From Lantana camara (taxonomy: Eukaryota > Streptophyta > Magnoliopsida > Lamiales > Verbenaceae), in NCBI GenBank assembly GCA_037501455.1, contig CM074861.1, positions 99,983,001 through 100,047,000 of the forward strand: DNA of 64,000 nt, written 5' to 3'. Position numbers and translations under genes: made by a program. Every line of letters begins with the position of its first letter. Position 1 is the stretch's first letter. The notes below the pieces were generated by a model. It worked only from the letters and a program-made list of their open reading frames with translations, made no database searches and had not been told where the DNA came from. This document shows, piece after piece, positions 13,093 through 24,775 of this stretch.

Positions 13093-13932
13093 GGATATTA
13101 GTGGAAGTAATCTCCTTAAAATGGTAAATTTTGTTTGTATGCATTTGTTTAAGTTCCACTCCTATCTTAGAAAAGATTCATATTGGTGAAAGGTATACCC
13201 TGAGAAAACATGCTCTTGTTGTGTTTCCGTCTATAGGCATTTCAAGTGGCACCAATATTTTCCCTGGTTGTTCCAAGGTTCCAGTTCAAAGGTGCTAACA
13301 AAAGAGGAATTCCAGTTTCCCGTGACCCTGCAGCTCTTCTAGCCAAGTACACCGGACCTATAAGGGTCCGAACTGGGCATGAGATTTTGCGCATTTCCTC
13401 TTACTTAATGCGCAATTTCCAGTCCATCACTGTCCCATTCTTTGTCCTCCATGGAACAGCTGATAGAGTTACCGATCCATTGGCTTCTCAGGACTTGTAC
13501 AACGAGGCACCATCCAAGTTCAAGGATATCAAACTCTACGAAAGCTTTCTGGACGACCTTCTCTTTGATATTATTAATTAGATGGAGAAGGGGCTAACTG
13601 CTCGCTAGATGTTGGTACCTAGCTATTTCAATGTGGTGGGTACTGGAATCGGTGGTTTTGGACCGCGAAAAGCCAGTTTGTGGGAGCGGCATCATGAAAG
13701 TAGTTTATGTAGAGGGGGAAATGTTGCATGTATTATATATATTTTATTGCAGCAAGACAGATCTAGAATGACTCTTTTGATTAGTGTTCTGCAAAGAAAA
13801 GGAAAGGCTTTCTGAAAATGTTTGTTTGTAGAACTGTCTTCTAAATAGGTGTAAGGTAATGATGCGCGATGATTGCGTGGGCTTTTTAAGAAGTGTGCGT
13901 TAACTTTAGCGGGATTTTGTGGTAAACAAATA

Positions 13933-15300
13933 TTAGTATATATCCCGTGCTATGCACGGAGTGATCAATTAAAATTGAAAATGGAATAAACAAAAAATTT
14001 CAATGAATGAGATACGGAATTTCCAAAAATCACAAATTCGTGAATTTATAAATTACAACTCAATAACTCGGGTCAACCTACAAAATATGCAATCGCATTA
14101 CTCTTGGCCAACCTACAAAATATGCAAACCAATTACTCTTTAATAATAGCAAAATTAAATATTTGTTATACTGTTAAAAATATGGCATTTTTTGTAAATT
14201 TAATATATTCAGGATAATAATAAACATACCTCATGTACATGTAACTGATACCTTTTTTTGAAGATGAAAACACTCTTCTGATCAATCAACACCTAGAATA
14301 AAATTAATTGTGCAACGCGTATTTGATCTTGCAAGATTTGGTGGTGCTGGGATAATAAATGTAAACGCTTTGTCCAGAAAAAACTTGATATGCTCTTGCA
14401 ATAGATTTTCACCATTTTCCTAGACATAACATTATGTGTAAGTTAATTATTAATTTATTAAAAATATTCTTTTAATACCAAGAAAAAACTATATAAATAC
14501 TTGATCTTGCAAAGATTTAAAATAAGATGCCTGAGTACAGAACATATATTCAGCTTGTTTGTTCAATAACTTTAAATTCATTGAGCAGTTCTTATCATGA
14601 ACAATTAGATGAACCCGAAACCTGCATTTAAAATAATAAACGACTATATCAATATTCAAATTGGATAAGTTACGACCATATATTCAAATAGTGACAAAAA
14701 TATTACCTAATTACTGGATTCATAACATCGTTGCATCTAACGCACACCATTTTTCCATGGTAAGATAAACAAGTATTTTTACATTGATTGTATGTCGCAT
14801 ACCAGATATTATCAGTTTGGATCTTCTGAACGCGTGCAACAATATGGAAAAATTCAACCTGTTTGTATAAGTATATTAGTATCTGTAATTTAGAAAGAAA
14901 AACATTCATATGTTACTTTGTAAAAATGTAAAAGGAAGAATTCTTACACCCTCCTGATATCCATAATCATGTATGCTTACTCTTTTAGCATTTGAAAATT
15001 TTAATGATCTGGATATAGTCCGAATTAGAGACCAACTTTTTTGCTCCTCGATCAATACTAAACCTATTAAATTTTAAATTAAGGATGATCGAAGAATACA
15101 AAAGAAATAAAAAAATAACCGAATATATATGAATATAATTAACTTACCAAGTTCCAAGACTATCTGTAAACCTTGTATTGTAGTTGATATACAACTTAAT
15201 AAATTGATGTGTACAAATTGAAGGACCTGTTAATAATAAAACTATATATTATATCAACAATTGACCCAAATTTGTACTTATGAAATATATTTAATTGGTT
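13933..15300 (-). mobile_element. Helitron-like 3' end
   Basis: On the minus strand the element ends with the perfect hairpin CCGTGCATAGCACGG (13945-13959), then eight bases and CTAA (13933-13936) followed by T. That is the standard Helitron 3' layout (hairpin, short spacer, CTRR, insertion before T). An RPA-like coding relic lies just inside on the same strand, which fits plant Helitrons. The 5' end was not located, so the left limit in minus orientation (about 15300) is arbitrary. Confidence 0.65.
14290..15060 (-). pseudogene. Replication protein A (RPA70) C-terminal-like relic
   Basis: Minus-strand exon-like pieces read VARVQKIQTDNIWYATYNQC, then KNTC..GKMVCVRCNDV (a C-x3-C and C-x2-C zinc site, 14703-14909), RFRVHLIVHDKNCSMNLK (about 14580-14640) and ENLLQEHIKFFLDKAFTFII (about 14345-14420). 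The order matches the C-terminal OB fold with zinc finger of RPA1, which binds single-stranded DNA. Copies are carried by plant Helitrons. The pieces are separated by AT-rich gaps and no continuous frame exists. A decayed host gene is the alternative. Confidence 0.6.
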
Positions 15301-16423
15301 ACCTTCAAGGTTTTTAACAACAACTCCGCATGCCAATACAATTACCTCAATAATGAACATTTCCAATTACATTTTGTACCAATCAAAGGTTTGAAAATGA
15401 ATATAGGAATGTTCATTCCATTCCCACCTCATTCTACCAATCATGTCATTACAACTTTATAATGAAATTAATTTTCTTTTCTAAATTCATGAACCTATTA
15501 ATTTTATTGTCATTAGTTGGTGTAACTTTTATATTTCTTTTAAATATTTTTTAATTTTTAATGAGTTGATTCGTTTCTTTCTTTCTTAATCTTCTTTATT
15601 TTTGGAGATTCACCCCATCAGTGAATTTAGCGCTTAATTTTATTTTTTAGCTACTATAATCATTCAATTTATTATTTATCATTCAATTTACAAAACTTTT
15701 TTAATCTGACAATTTTTCTTTTACATCATAGATATTTGAATTATGATTTTGTCAATTCTTCTATTTATTAATTTTTTTCTCATGTCTTTTATTTTTTCAA
15801 TATTTATTTTCATAATTGTATTGCTTTTTCTGATCTAATATTTTTCCATCTTTTCTGTCTACATTGCTCCATTTTTTGTGGTTGTTAATTTTTCTAAGGC
15901 CGACTAAATCCAACATCATGTTTTTCTTTTGTAATAACTAATCATGTCTTCTTTTTTTTTTTTTTTTTTTTTTTGTTGAAAAAAATTACTAATAAGTTCT
16001 AATACTATTGATAAGAAATTTGGATTATTTTTAATGCATTGCTCCACTTTTGAATAATTTTTTTTATTTTCATATTTTCATATTTTTATGACCCATTTTT
16101 TCATAATAAATAAATAACTCGGACTCTATTATATTTTTAAATTACTTTTTTTTTACATTCATTGTTGCTGTGATGCATAATTTTAATAATTTATGACTAT
16201 TTTATTTTTCTATATAATACAAAATTTTTAACACAATTATTTTAATAATTTATGACTATTTTAGTTGTCTTTATAATACAAAATAGGGAGCATGTATATA
16301 CGAATACTTAGAAATACATATTAACAAAGTAAGTATAAATATATAACAACATATATATATAAAATATTAATGGGGAGCATGTCATTCGAAATAATCTAAC
16401 CATCACGATTTTAAATCAGTTGT
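15300..16423. other. AT-rich stretch without a gene
   Basis: The region consists of long T-rich tracts, including a run of about 26 T (15951-15975). A piece at 15375-15450 (TTCCATTCCCACC, TCTACCAATCATG) resembles the end of the Harbinger-like element at 56132-56992, so one decayed TIR of that family may lie here. No coding signal was seen on either strand. Confidence 0.4.
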
Positions 16424-19172
16424 TGTTGGGAATAGTGCCCTGAAAATTCAATTTGTTGAATTAATTAAACTGAATTTACACAAGTTATGAGTATTTCACA
16501 TATTAATAATTAATGACGTGTGATGGTATTCTTATATGAAATGTGTTTCATAGGAAAAGACTTTGAATACCGAAATCACGTGTCATTAAAGTTCTAGTCG
16601 GTAAGACAAGAATATGTTCTTATCAAGACTATAACGTGGTTATATAAGATGATTAGTCTTTCGTCATAGGGAATGGTGATTCCAATTATAACACGTTGAT
16701 GATTTTCAATAGGATTGGAAACATCGAACTGGACCACTGAGATTATTTATTTTATACTGCTATCTAAAATAAATAAAATCTCAGGAAGCATTGTACTCTT
16801 AATCCTGATAATATTTCGGCTTTAGGCATGTAGTGTTAGTCACTGTAACATACTCAAAGTGAGGTCTCGGTAATGGGTGGCCAAAATACTTTGTATGATT
16901 TGGTGACAACATGAAATGTGCTAAAGAGTTATATTGATCGAGGAATCTGTGGTCTTGCTGGAAGGTAAGAGATATCCTTGAAATAGATTTGCAAAAGTTC
17001 GAATTAAGACTTTGGCCAAAGCACTTCGCGTGATAACGTCACCGAAGTTGTATGTTGAATGTGTTTCACATACAAAGAATTTGAACTTAAGGTGAATCAA
17101 TAAATTTCAAATTAGAGATGAAAAATAAATGATAGTAGTTGCAATTTATTTTTCATGGATATCTACACGGAGGAGTAAAATGCAAAATTATTCTAGATTG
17201 AGAATTTCGTGAATAAATTAATTAATTTTAGAGTGCAACAATATTTATTTAGTGGAATTAAATATTGTTAAACGGTAATTAATTATTGTCATGAGATGAA
17301 AATATATTAATCCGTTTGGAGCTAAAATTAATTAGTCCTGCAAGTCCCCCTGCAAGCCCCAAATTGAAAACCCAACGAGAAAGTAATAATAGGAGAAAGA
17401 GAAATGATTTTTCAAAGTGTTTGAAAATAGCCAAGGGATTTATTTTAAGAAAATAAATCAAGTTCCAAAGAGTTGGAAATGCCCGGAATTTTATTTTGGA
17501 GAAAATAAAATTTTAAATTTTTTTGAGAAAAAAAAAAAATCTGGCGTGGCGTTTTGCTGACGTGGCGGTGACGTGGCACCTGATGTGTCACGCCACGTCA
17601 GCGGGTTGGGTCCCAGATGGTGCTGACGCAGCGCCGCGTGGCATGCCAAGTGGACGGCATGGATCGCGCCGCGTCATCACAGATCGACGGCCCAGATGAG
17701 ATCTGGTATTGGGTCAGTCAACGGGTCCGGGTCAACGGGCATGAACAATGGATAGGGTTGAACCGGACCGGACACGTGGCGTCACCAGGATCGGCCACGT
17801 GTCAAACCGGACCGGTTCAAGGGTTTGAAACCCTAGCCGAGAGTGAAAGACACGAGCCGCCTTGTGGCGGCACGTGAGGGCGCGTCCGGCGGCAGATCGG
17901 CGCGTTCTCGGCGGCGTTGGACTCGTGGTGACAGGGGCTACGACGTGGTCACCTCGATTTTTGTGTACAAGTTGGCTACGCAAGTGGGGGTGTGAAATGA
18001 CCATTTTACCCTTGCTTTTGTATCCAAAATGACCATTTTACCCTTGCTTTTGTATCCAAAAAATCTGGCGTGGCGTTTTGCTGACGTGGCGGTGACGTGG
18101 CACCTGATGTGTCACGCCACGTCAGCGGGTTGGGTCCCAGTTGGTGCTGACGCAGCGCCGCCTGGCATGCCAAGTGGACGGCGTGGATCGCGCCGCGTCA
18201 TCACAGATCGACGGCCCAGATGAGATCTGGTATTGGGTCAGTCAACGGGTCCGGGTCAACGGGCCGGAACAATGGATAGGGTTGAACCGGACCGGACACG
18301 TGGCGTCACCAGGATCGGCCACGTGTCAGACTGGACCGGTTCAAGGGTTTGAAACCCTAGCCGAGAGTGAAAGACACGAGCCGCCTTGTGGCGGCACGTG
18401 AGGGCACGTCCGGTGGCAGATCGGTGCGTTCTCGGCGGCGTTGGACTCGTGGTGACAAGGGCTACGACGTGGTCACCTCGGTTTTTGTGTACAAGTTGGC
18501 TACGCAAGTGGGGGTGTGAAATGACCATTTTACCCTTGCTTTTGTATCCAAAATGACAAAAACGCCCTCGGTTTTTCCCCTATAAATAGGGGCCTTGGGT
18601 CCTCATTTCTCATTCAACATTTTGGGAGAGGTTTTGGCTTGTTCTTAGCTTTGAAACCATATCCCTTTTCTCCTAGTTAATTCCGATTTATTTTGGAATT
18701 AATTTTAATTAGGTGTTTATATATAAACGCCTGATTTTGGGAGAATAAACCCTGAAAAGGGTTTCCTAGTTTAAAGTTTATTTTCTCTAAGTATTTAGAG
18801 AAATACTTTCGGAGCCCACACTCCGAGGGTGTCCCTGGGGATATTGCAGGGAAGCTCTGCCGGTCTCACGAGTGGGATAGGAGCTGGAAAAATGTCGTTA
18901 GATAGCCATGATTGCAGTACAGTAATATTTTACAGTTGTTTTAGTTTAAGCATGATAAATTATGTGCTCTTAAGTGTTAATTGCATGTTAGATATTTATC
19001 TGCTTAAGTGATTTAAAATTTATTATCAATTGCATGTATATACTTGAGTAGATCTGGCTAAGTCTTCCGCTTTGTATTAAAATGTTTTAAGAAATATTTT
19101 AATACTTGTATTATAATAAAAATTTTAAAATGTGGTCCCGGACTGCTACTGTTCTGGGCCCGCCTCCCAGCA
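16424..19172 (+). mobile_element. Solo LTR of the TGTTGGGAATAGTG Copia family
   Basis: This runs from TGTTGGGAATAGTGCCCTG to CCTCCCAGCA and is flanked by the perfect 5-bp duplication GTTGT (16419-16423 and 19173-19177). It is the same LTR as the pair at 40202 and 47356, but without any internal region, so it arose by LTR-LTR recombination. TATAAATA at 18581-18588 marks the promoter. Upstream of it the U3 is unusually GC-rich with many ACGTGGC/GCCACGT boxes. It is longer than its relatives because of an internal tandem duplication (see 17541). Confidence 0.93.
17541..18554 (+). repeat. Tandem duplication of about 500 bp in LTR U3
   Basis: The unit starting CTGGCGTGGCG at 17541 recurs at 18065 (offset 524) with few differences. 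A 30-base phrase (ATGACCATTTTACCC...) occurs in direct repeat at 17998 and 18028 and once more at 18522, which explains the extra length of the first unit. The unit carries the palindromic pair CTGACGTGGCG/CGCCACGTCAG and many G-box-like motifs, so the promoter-proximal control region is doubled. Confidence 0.92.
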
Positions 19173-19177
19173 GTTGT

Positions 19178-19465
19178 GTGCGATGATGATCCTCGTCTTG
19201 AACGCGGTCTTGAACGTGTCGATGTTCCTTGGGCTGCTCGCCTGCCTCTTGATGGTGGGCTATAGATATTAGAATCCCGTACTGCGTTTGAAGAGTTATT
19301 ATGGAGTCCCGACAAAAATTGATATTCTGTCTGCAATCTTGCCAAACGTTCGGCCACTAAACCATCATTTACTCCTCTATACCGTTTAATACATAACTCT
19401 TTCTTTCTATTCAATCGTGCAAGCTTGTAGCCGATTTGATTGTTGTTCATTTTATCCTGCATCAA
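19178..19465 (-). pseudogene. Unidentified open frame cut by a solo LTR
   Basis: The minus-strand frame begins at 19465 (MMQDKMNNNQ) and has a coding look (IGYKLARLNRKKELCIKRY, RLARLQTEYQFLSGLHN), then turns Ser/Arg-rich (RPRSRRGSSSH). It runs into the LTR at 19172, so its true C-terminus must lie left of 16419 or is lost. I recognise no family. The Lys/Arg-rich helical start could belong to a plant transposon protein. Confidence 0.35.
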
Positions 19466-20819
19466 CCAATACCATCACTTACTGTCTATGCCGTTTAATA
19501 TATGTTTTTAGTTAAAATTTTGATACGTAGCACTAAACTAATGAAATTAATAATAGGCTATTATGTTATGTACATTATTGTTAAACCTTTTTAAATTGAC
19601 CTATACGAACCACTACCACCATCAAAACTTTTCAAAGACATCATTATTTAACAATTGAGACATAAAAATCTTATCAAAATTAGTATTGGGTGGTTATTAC
19701 CATTAGACAGCATAGAGCTCACGATACAGTGATGCAATAGTTTGAATACATTAGTCCAAAACCTCAAACAATATTTAAAAAAAAATAAAAAAATTTAACT
19801 CCCGACAACCTAAAATATGAGGTATTTATAATTTATTAACAAATTATAATCGAATTAAAAGTACCAATATTCTAAAACTAATGAATTCAAAATATAAGAT
19901 TAAATTAATACAATTAAAATTAAACCAAAACCTAATAATAATAATTTTTGTTATAGTTTTTTTATGGATATGAGATTGAGTTTGAATTGAGATCTTCTTT
20001 AAATTTCATTAACCTCGCAAAAAATTTCAAACTTCATCAGTTTCATCAAGGAATTAATTGTTACTTGATATGTTAAAAATAATTAATTCAAAATGTTAGA
20101 TTCAACTAATACGATTAAACTTTGAATCCATTCGCTTGTTGCATACCCATATTTTTAAAATCTCAAATATGATAAGTTATGAAAACAAAAATAATTCGTA
20201 CTTTAAGAGATTGAATCACATACAAATCGTTTGGACTTTCTCAGCCTCGCCAGGGATTTCAAACTTGAATTGTCTCACCAAGAACTCGAATCACAATTTA
20301 ACATTCTATAAGTTTTGTTATAAGATTTTTTTTTTTTTTTTTTTTTTGGGTAACCCTAGTAATCATAGTATTAATTATCTCGGGATAGATGTCCCACTCT
20401 ATATGTAAAAGATCTCAATTCAAATTTTATAAACCAAAGTCTCGGTTAATTATAACATCAATTAATTATGGGATGGATGTCAATTAATTATCCTTAATTG
20501 TGGGTGCAAACCCATATAACATGCATATATCTTTAATAATCCGATTAATAAATAGAAAGTATTATTAATCTTGCCAAAAATAATTATTTCTTTAATTACT
20601 ATTTATTTTCATAATAAAATATTATACAAAATAAAAGTTAGCCAATCATATTTTTTTTCTATCCAATTTAAAACCTAAAAAAACCAACAAAATTACACAT
20701 CAGCAAAAATACACAAAAAAAAGTCAAACATGGTTTTCAAATATATTATAGTATAGATTATGTGTATATGTATTTGTGTGCTTTTACAATTTCTATTTGA
20801 GCATACTTGCTCAGGAACC
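19466..20819. other. AT-rich stretch without a gene
   Basis: Nothing recognisable was found here beyond a T-run (20327-20347) and the short direct repeat 'attaattatgggatggatgtc' type sequence near 20400-20490. No open frame has coding character. Confidence 0.4.
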
Positions 20820-21345
20820 TGTGTTTGAGTGAAATTGCAAAAAAGACCTTGTCATAAAAAAATTAGTTTAGAAAACCTACGTTTTTTATTTTTTGCACAC
20901 CGCTCCCTCATTCTATTTGGTCAACAAAAGGACCCATTTTACCCAAAATATCCTCCGTATATATTTTAGACAAGAGTATCATTATATATATGCAGGGTCT
21001 TTCTTTTGCAAAAAAACAAAAGACTGAGGTTTTCGAACGAATTTATTTATGACAGGGTTTTTCTTTTTATTTTTTCGTGTTACATAGAGGGTGCCGGTGC
21101 AATTTACTCATATATATATTATTTGATACATAAGGGGCATAATAGTTTTTTGACACCTAAAACACACAAAATACATGTTTCAATTGTAGTCAACGAGTGC
21201 AACACAGTTACTGGTCTACATGTTTTTTTTTGCCAAAAAAAAAAAAAAAAAGGTTTTTCGAACGAATTTATTTATGACAGAGCGTTTTGTGTGTGTGTGT
21301 GTGTTACATCAGGGGTGGCGCTGCAATTTTCTCATTTTTCTATTG
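20820..21345. mobile_element. TIR element related to 11327-12409
   Basis: The left end (GAGTGAAATTGCAAAAAAGACC, 20827 on) is mirrored by two right-end copies: complement of 21055-21105 and complement of 21290-21340 (both with CGAACGAATTTATTTATGAC ahead). The 'gcaaaaaagacc..gtcataaaa' phrase also resembles the TIR of the lipase-intron element. The doubled right end suggests a second insertion or an internal duplication. The target duplication was not resolved. Confidence 0.5.
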
Positions 21346-21523
21346 TTTTGGTGAATTATTAGGTTCTATAGACGGGTTATTTGTGTTAAAGAATTTGGAC
21401 TATGGTTTAATCTTTTTGACGAATTGACCGATTTCCTTTCAGATAATTTAAGTGAATCTCTTTCTTTACCGAAAATATCTTCTAAACACATATTGGATTT
21501 TGAAAAGTTTAAAATAAAATTAT

Positions 21524-21985
21524 GAGCAAAATGTATTTTTAGTCTCATATTAATGGACTATTATCATTTTTGGTCCCATGGTTTTCAAAATTGATTTTTT
21601 TAGTTTCATAGTAATTTTTTTGTCACTTTGAGGACCTCCACCAAATAATTGACGGAATTCACTGTTCATCCATTAATTAATTAATTAATTAATTTTTTGG
21701 TCCATATCTATTAATTTCATATATTATATATTTATTATATATAATATATGTATTATATTTTATATAATATGTAATACCCGTATATATTATATATTTTAAT
21801 TTATAATATGCATTTTGTTATATGTATTTTAATATATATGTGCATTATATATTATACATTATACACTTGTATTAATAATATATATTTTGTTATATATTAT
21901 GTATAATATATAATATATATTATATATAATAAAATATGTGTATATAATATATAACAATATATATATTATAAAATGCATTTTGCTC
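21524..21985. mobile_element. Small MULE-type MITE with 9-bp duplication
   Basis: The termini GAGCAAAATGTATTTTT and AAAATGCATTTTGCTC are inverted. They are flanked by the perfect 9-bp duplication TAAAATTAT (21515-21523 and 21986-21994). The inside contains 'tttttggtcccatgg' type text shared with other elements here and a long TA-rich core (21710-21965). There is no coding capacity. Confidence 0.88.
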
Positions 21986-22106
21986 TAAAATTATTTAAAT
22001 AATGGAATTCGTGGAAAAAGAATATTCAATATCTTAGTTTTACGAAATTATCTAAATTGTAGGGAACAAAGGAATTTTCAAGTTCTATGATCATGTAACG
22101 CCAGAC

Positions 22107-22432
22107 TAGGGATGTAAACAAGTGAGCCAGCTCGTGAGCTTTCTCGAGTCGAGCCGAGCCTGAACCCAAGCATTTTTATTTTAGGCTCGTGGCTCGAGAG
22201 CTGGCTCGTGAGCGTATATATTTAATTTAAAAATATATCAATTTTCATATATAAAAATACTTAATTTATATATAATATTATATATATATGTACTAATTTA
22301 TATATTTAATTATTTAAAATAATAAATTTTAATTCAAAAAATATATTTTTGGGCTAGCTCGAGCCGAGCCGAGCCGAGCCCAGAAAAAAGTTAAGGCTCA
22401 GCTCGGATAGGCTCGGCCCAATTACATCCCTA
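22107..22432. mobile_element. hAT-type MITE
   Basis: The 326-bp element begins TAGGGATGTAAAC and ends ATTACATCCCTA. It is flanked by the perfect 8-bp duplication CGCCAGAC (22099-22106 and 22433-22440), diagnostic of hAT. The subterminal parts are rich in GAGCCGAGC/GCTCG repeats around an AT-rich centre, a well-known plant MITE layout. Confidence 0.95.
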
Positions 22433-23905
22433 CGCCAGACGAAAGCTTTACTACGTGATTTCGTCAAAAATCAAAATTTTCGTCTCACGAGAGTATAATT
22501 TATTTCCATTAGAACTTTCGGATTGAAAAAACCTTCTGGGTCCGGAGAACTGCTAAAAAGAGCCCAACATATGTACATCGAGGCCCAAGAATTGGGCCCA
22601 TTGATTCAATGACAATTGTAGCAAGTATGCCAACCACGCTTTCTATTCCAAACCTTTGACTTTGACAGAGACGCTCTTTTGTGACAACGACTTTGGTTTC
22701 CGAAGTTGACTGATGCGATCACAAGTGCAGACCGCGACCGCGACCGCGTCCGCGTCTCGCAGAAGAAGAAAACGTCGAAAATAGCCTTTTGGTGTTCAAT
22801 TGGATTTTGATACTCATATTCTTTTTGCGGAGTTCGCCAACCACCCACAATTTGGAAGAAAATTGATCAGGAAGATTTAATATCCGCCCTACATTTTTTT
22901 TAATATCCGCCCTACATTTTTGTTATGTTTTAATCGGAGTTTATTTGATGAATTAGTTGTGTTGAGAAGTGCCAAATTTGAGTGATTTTCTTAATTTGTG
23001 AGTTGGGACTTTTTTGCGAAGTTGTCAGCCGTAGAAATTTTGATATCCTATGTCGCAGTAGCGAATGAGGGTAGAAAATGCCATTTTTGCATTTGAAAAA
23101 TGATTTTATGGACACAATTCCTTATCCTTTAATGTTATGGAGCAAAAAAATGGGGAAGAGGTGTCCCGAGTTTCTCTGTCCTCTAATTTAACACGATGCG
23201 TGATTTTATATTTTGCCTCTAATATGCTGAAACACAAGGAACATATACAACCAAAAAATAAAAGGGGTATAAACAATAAAGAATCCAAAATAAGGGGTTA
23301 ATAAAAATATTGAAACTACTAGAATTTAGGAGATTTGATGTAAATATTAGAATTTTGTGCCAATGTAGCATTTTTTTGGTATTGCAAAGAGTACTGTTTT
23401 ATTTTTATGACCTAATTTTAAGTTTAGAGTTTATGAAAAAAAAAAAAAGCTTAGAGTTTATGGGTATGCATGTTTTTATTAGAATGCTATTTATTATACT
23501 TAGGGGATACTTTAGGGATTACCAATATTTGAAATATTAGTTTAAATAAAATATAAATATTAAATTAAATTATAAATTTCCAAATTAAAAGATACAGATT
23601 TAACGAACATTACAAATATATACTTACACTTTATTATAGCAACATATCTCTGGAAGAATTAGAATTTTTAAGAACAATATTATCGGTGCCATTAAAATTT
23701 AACACAACAATTAATGGTTGAGGTAATTTATGAGAGAGAATGTAAATTTTAGGGTATTCGCAATTTCTCAAACGTCCCTAATTATGATTATAATCTATTA
23801 ATTTGACTATATTTCAACCGTATTGTTAGATGGCAAATGCATAAGCAACCGTATTTATGGCCCTTATGACACGAGTAAAAGTTGATCCACCAACGCTGGG
23901 TGAAG
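22433..23905. other. Unassigned DNA upstream of transporter relic
   Basis: This region holds a GC-rich patch with CGCGACCGCGACCGCG near 22728-22760 and otherwise AT-rich DNA. The 80-codon minus frame at 22606-22848 has no recognisable domain. A short direct repeat (AATATCCGCCCTACATTTTT, twice at 22879-22920) is present. No gene call is supported. Confidence 0.35.
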
Positions 23906-24262
23906 GACAAGTATGGTATCTCCAGCAAAGATCTGTTCTGTCAAGAGAATGGCTGTTGATGAAGCGAAACGTGTTTGCTTACATTTTCAAGACTACGTAG
24001 ACACAGATCACATTTATGGCTCTTCTTACTTTCCTGTGTTCTTTCGAACTGAGATGAAGCACGGTCACGTAGATGAAGGAGGCAAAGTTTATGGTGCCCT
24101 TTCTTCAGCCTCATCAATGTCATGTTTAATGGAATAGCACAACTTGCAATGGCCATTTTGCTATACCGATTTGGCTCCTCAAGATTCCAATTTCCATCAT
24201 GGAGTTTGGAATTTGGATTATTCTGACATAATATACCGTTAGATTTGCTCTTCTTGTTAGTT
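23906..24262 (+). pseudogene. PDR-type ABCG transporter fragment
   Basis: Pieces in shifting frames match the second half of a pleiotropic-drug-resistance ABC transporter at the start of its first membrane domain: KYGISSKDLF, SREWLLMKRNVFAYIFKTT, TQITFMALLT, FNGI, then LKIPISIMEFGIWIILT. The parent protein exports secondary metabolites or hormones through the plasma membrane. Here TAG replaces Gln after IFKTT, several single-base shifts interrupt the frame, and both nucleotide-binding domains are absent from the window. It is a short dead relic. The following 24263-24675 has no recognisable continuation. Confidence 0.78.
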
Positions 24263-24679
24263 GGTAAGCTTTTTATACAAGTGTTTCGTAAGTGTAAAAA
24301 TATGCTTTAGTTCATAATTCACAATTAAATTGAACTAAAGAAATTCTACAGGTTTATGGCGTAGACGTGGAGTTATCAGATACATAGCAGCCACAGTGAC
24401 ACATGCTGAAGTCTGAAGATATGGATACTGTGATTGTGACTGATCCAAAGTTTGTGGGGATGAAACCGAGCATGTAACCAAGTGCGTGAATGCCTACTTG
24501 ATTGACCATGGAGAGACATGCATATCATCATTTATCTTGATGAAGTAAAAATGGTTAATATCCATGCAAAAGAAGTAGGATAATTGATGTTGATGGTGCT
24601 AGCGGCACTATAAAGCCGTCCAAGGAAGTTTAAAAGTAGGAAACTGTACATGTATTACAATGACGTATCTTCAAGTTCG

Positions 24680-24775
24680 GCCTAATTACACAAACTTCCC
24701 CTCGGCATATGCTAGGGGTAGGTTTTGTAATATATCTCAAACTAAGGGGAGGTTTGTGTAATTAGATCAAACATC
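24680..24775. mobile_element. Short foldback/MITE remnant
   Basis: The inverted ends CCTAATTACACAAACTTCCCC and GGGGAGGTTTGTGTAATTAG surround about 50 bases. The wording resembles the ends of the larger foldback element at 58202-58748, so it is probably a deleted member of that broad class. Confidence 0.55.

Larger units (their letters stand above)
10018..13608 (+). pseudogene. Monoacylglycerol lipase-like alpha/beta hydrolase pseudogene
   Basis: Exons with plausible splice sites encode pieces of a plant MAGL-type serine hydrolase: RSWFPVSG (10018-10054), GILIIIHGLNEH (11259-11297, oxyanion HG), GHGGSDGLHG (12552-12616), FLFGHSAGGAVVLK (12713-12801, nucleophile Ser in GHSxG), YPHVEEMLDGIILTSPALRI (12952-about 13041) and the long last exon (13237-13581) with PFFVLHGTADRVTDP (acid Asp) and KLYESFLDDLLF. 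The His of the triad would sit at FLH, which here reads FLD. Defects: a frameshift in the first piece, two TAA codons in the third, an absent exon between HGLNEH and GHGGSDG, loss of about 6 residues after LAKY, loss of about 9 near the end, and TAG (13579) where the family has Trp. The 5' part is lost to a Copia LTR. Enzymes of this family cleave monoacylglycerols in the cytosol or on lipid bodies, but this copy cannot. Confidence 0.88.

Noticed and set aside
17617..18401. Two near-identical 86-codon frames
   Set aside because: They lie in the tandemly duplicated U3 of a solo LTR. Their similarity reflects DNA duplication, not two proteins.
22606..22848. 80-codon minus frame near a GC-rich patch as a gene
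   Set aside because: No recognisable domain, and the Arg/Ser repeat comes from a CGCGAC-type simple repeat.
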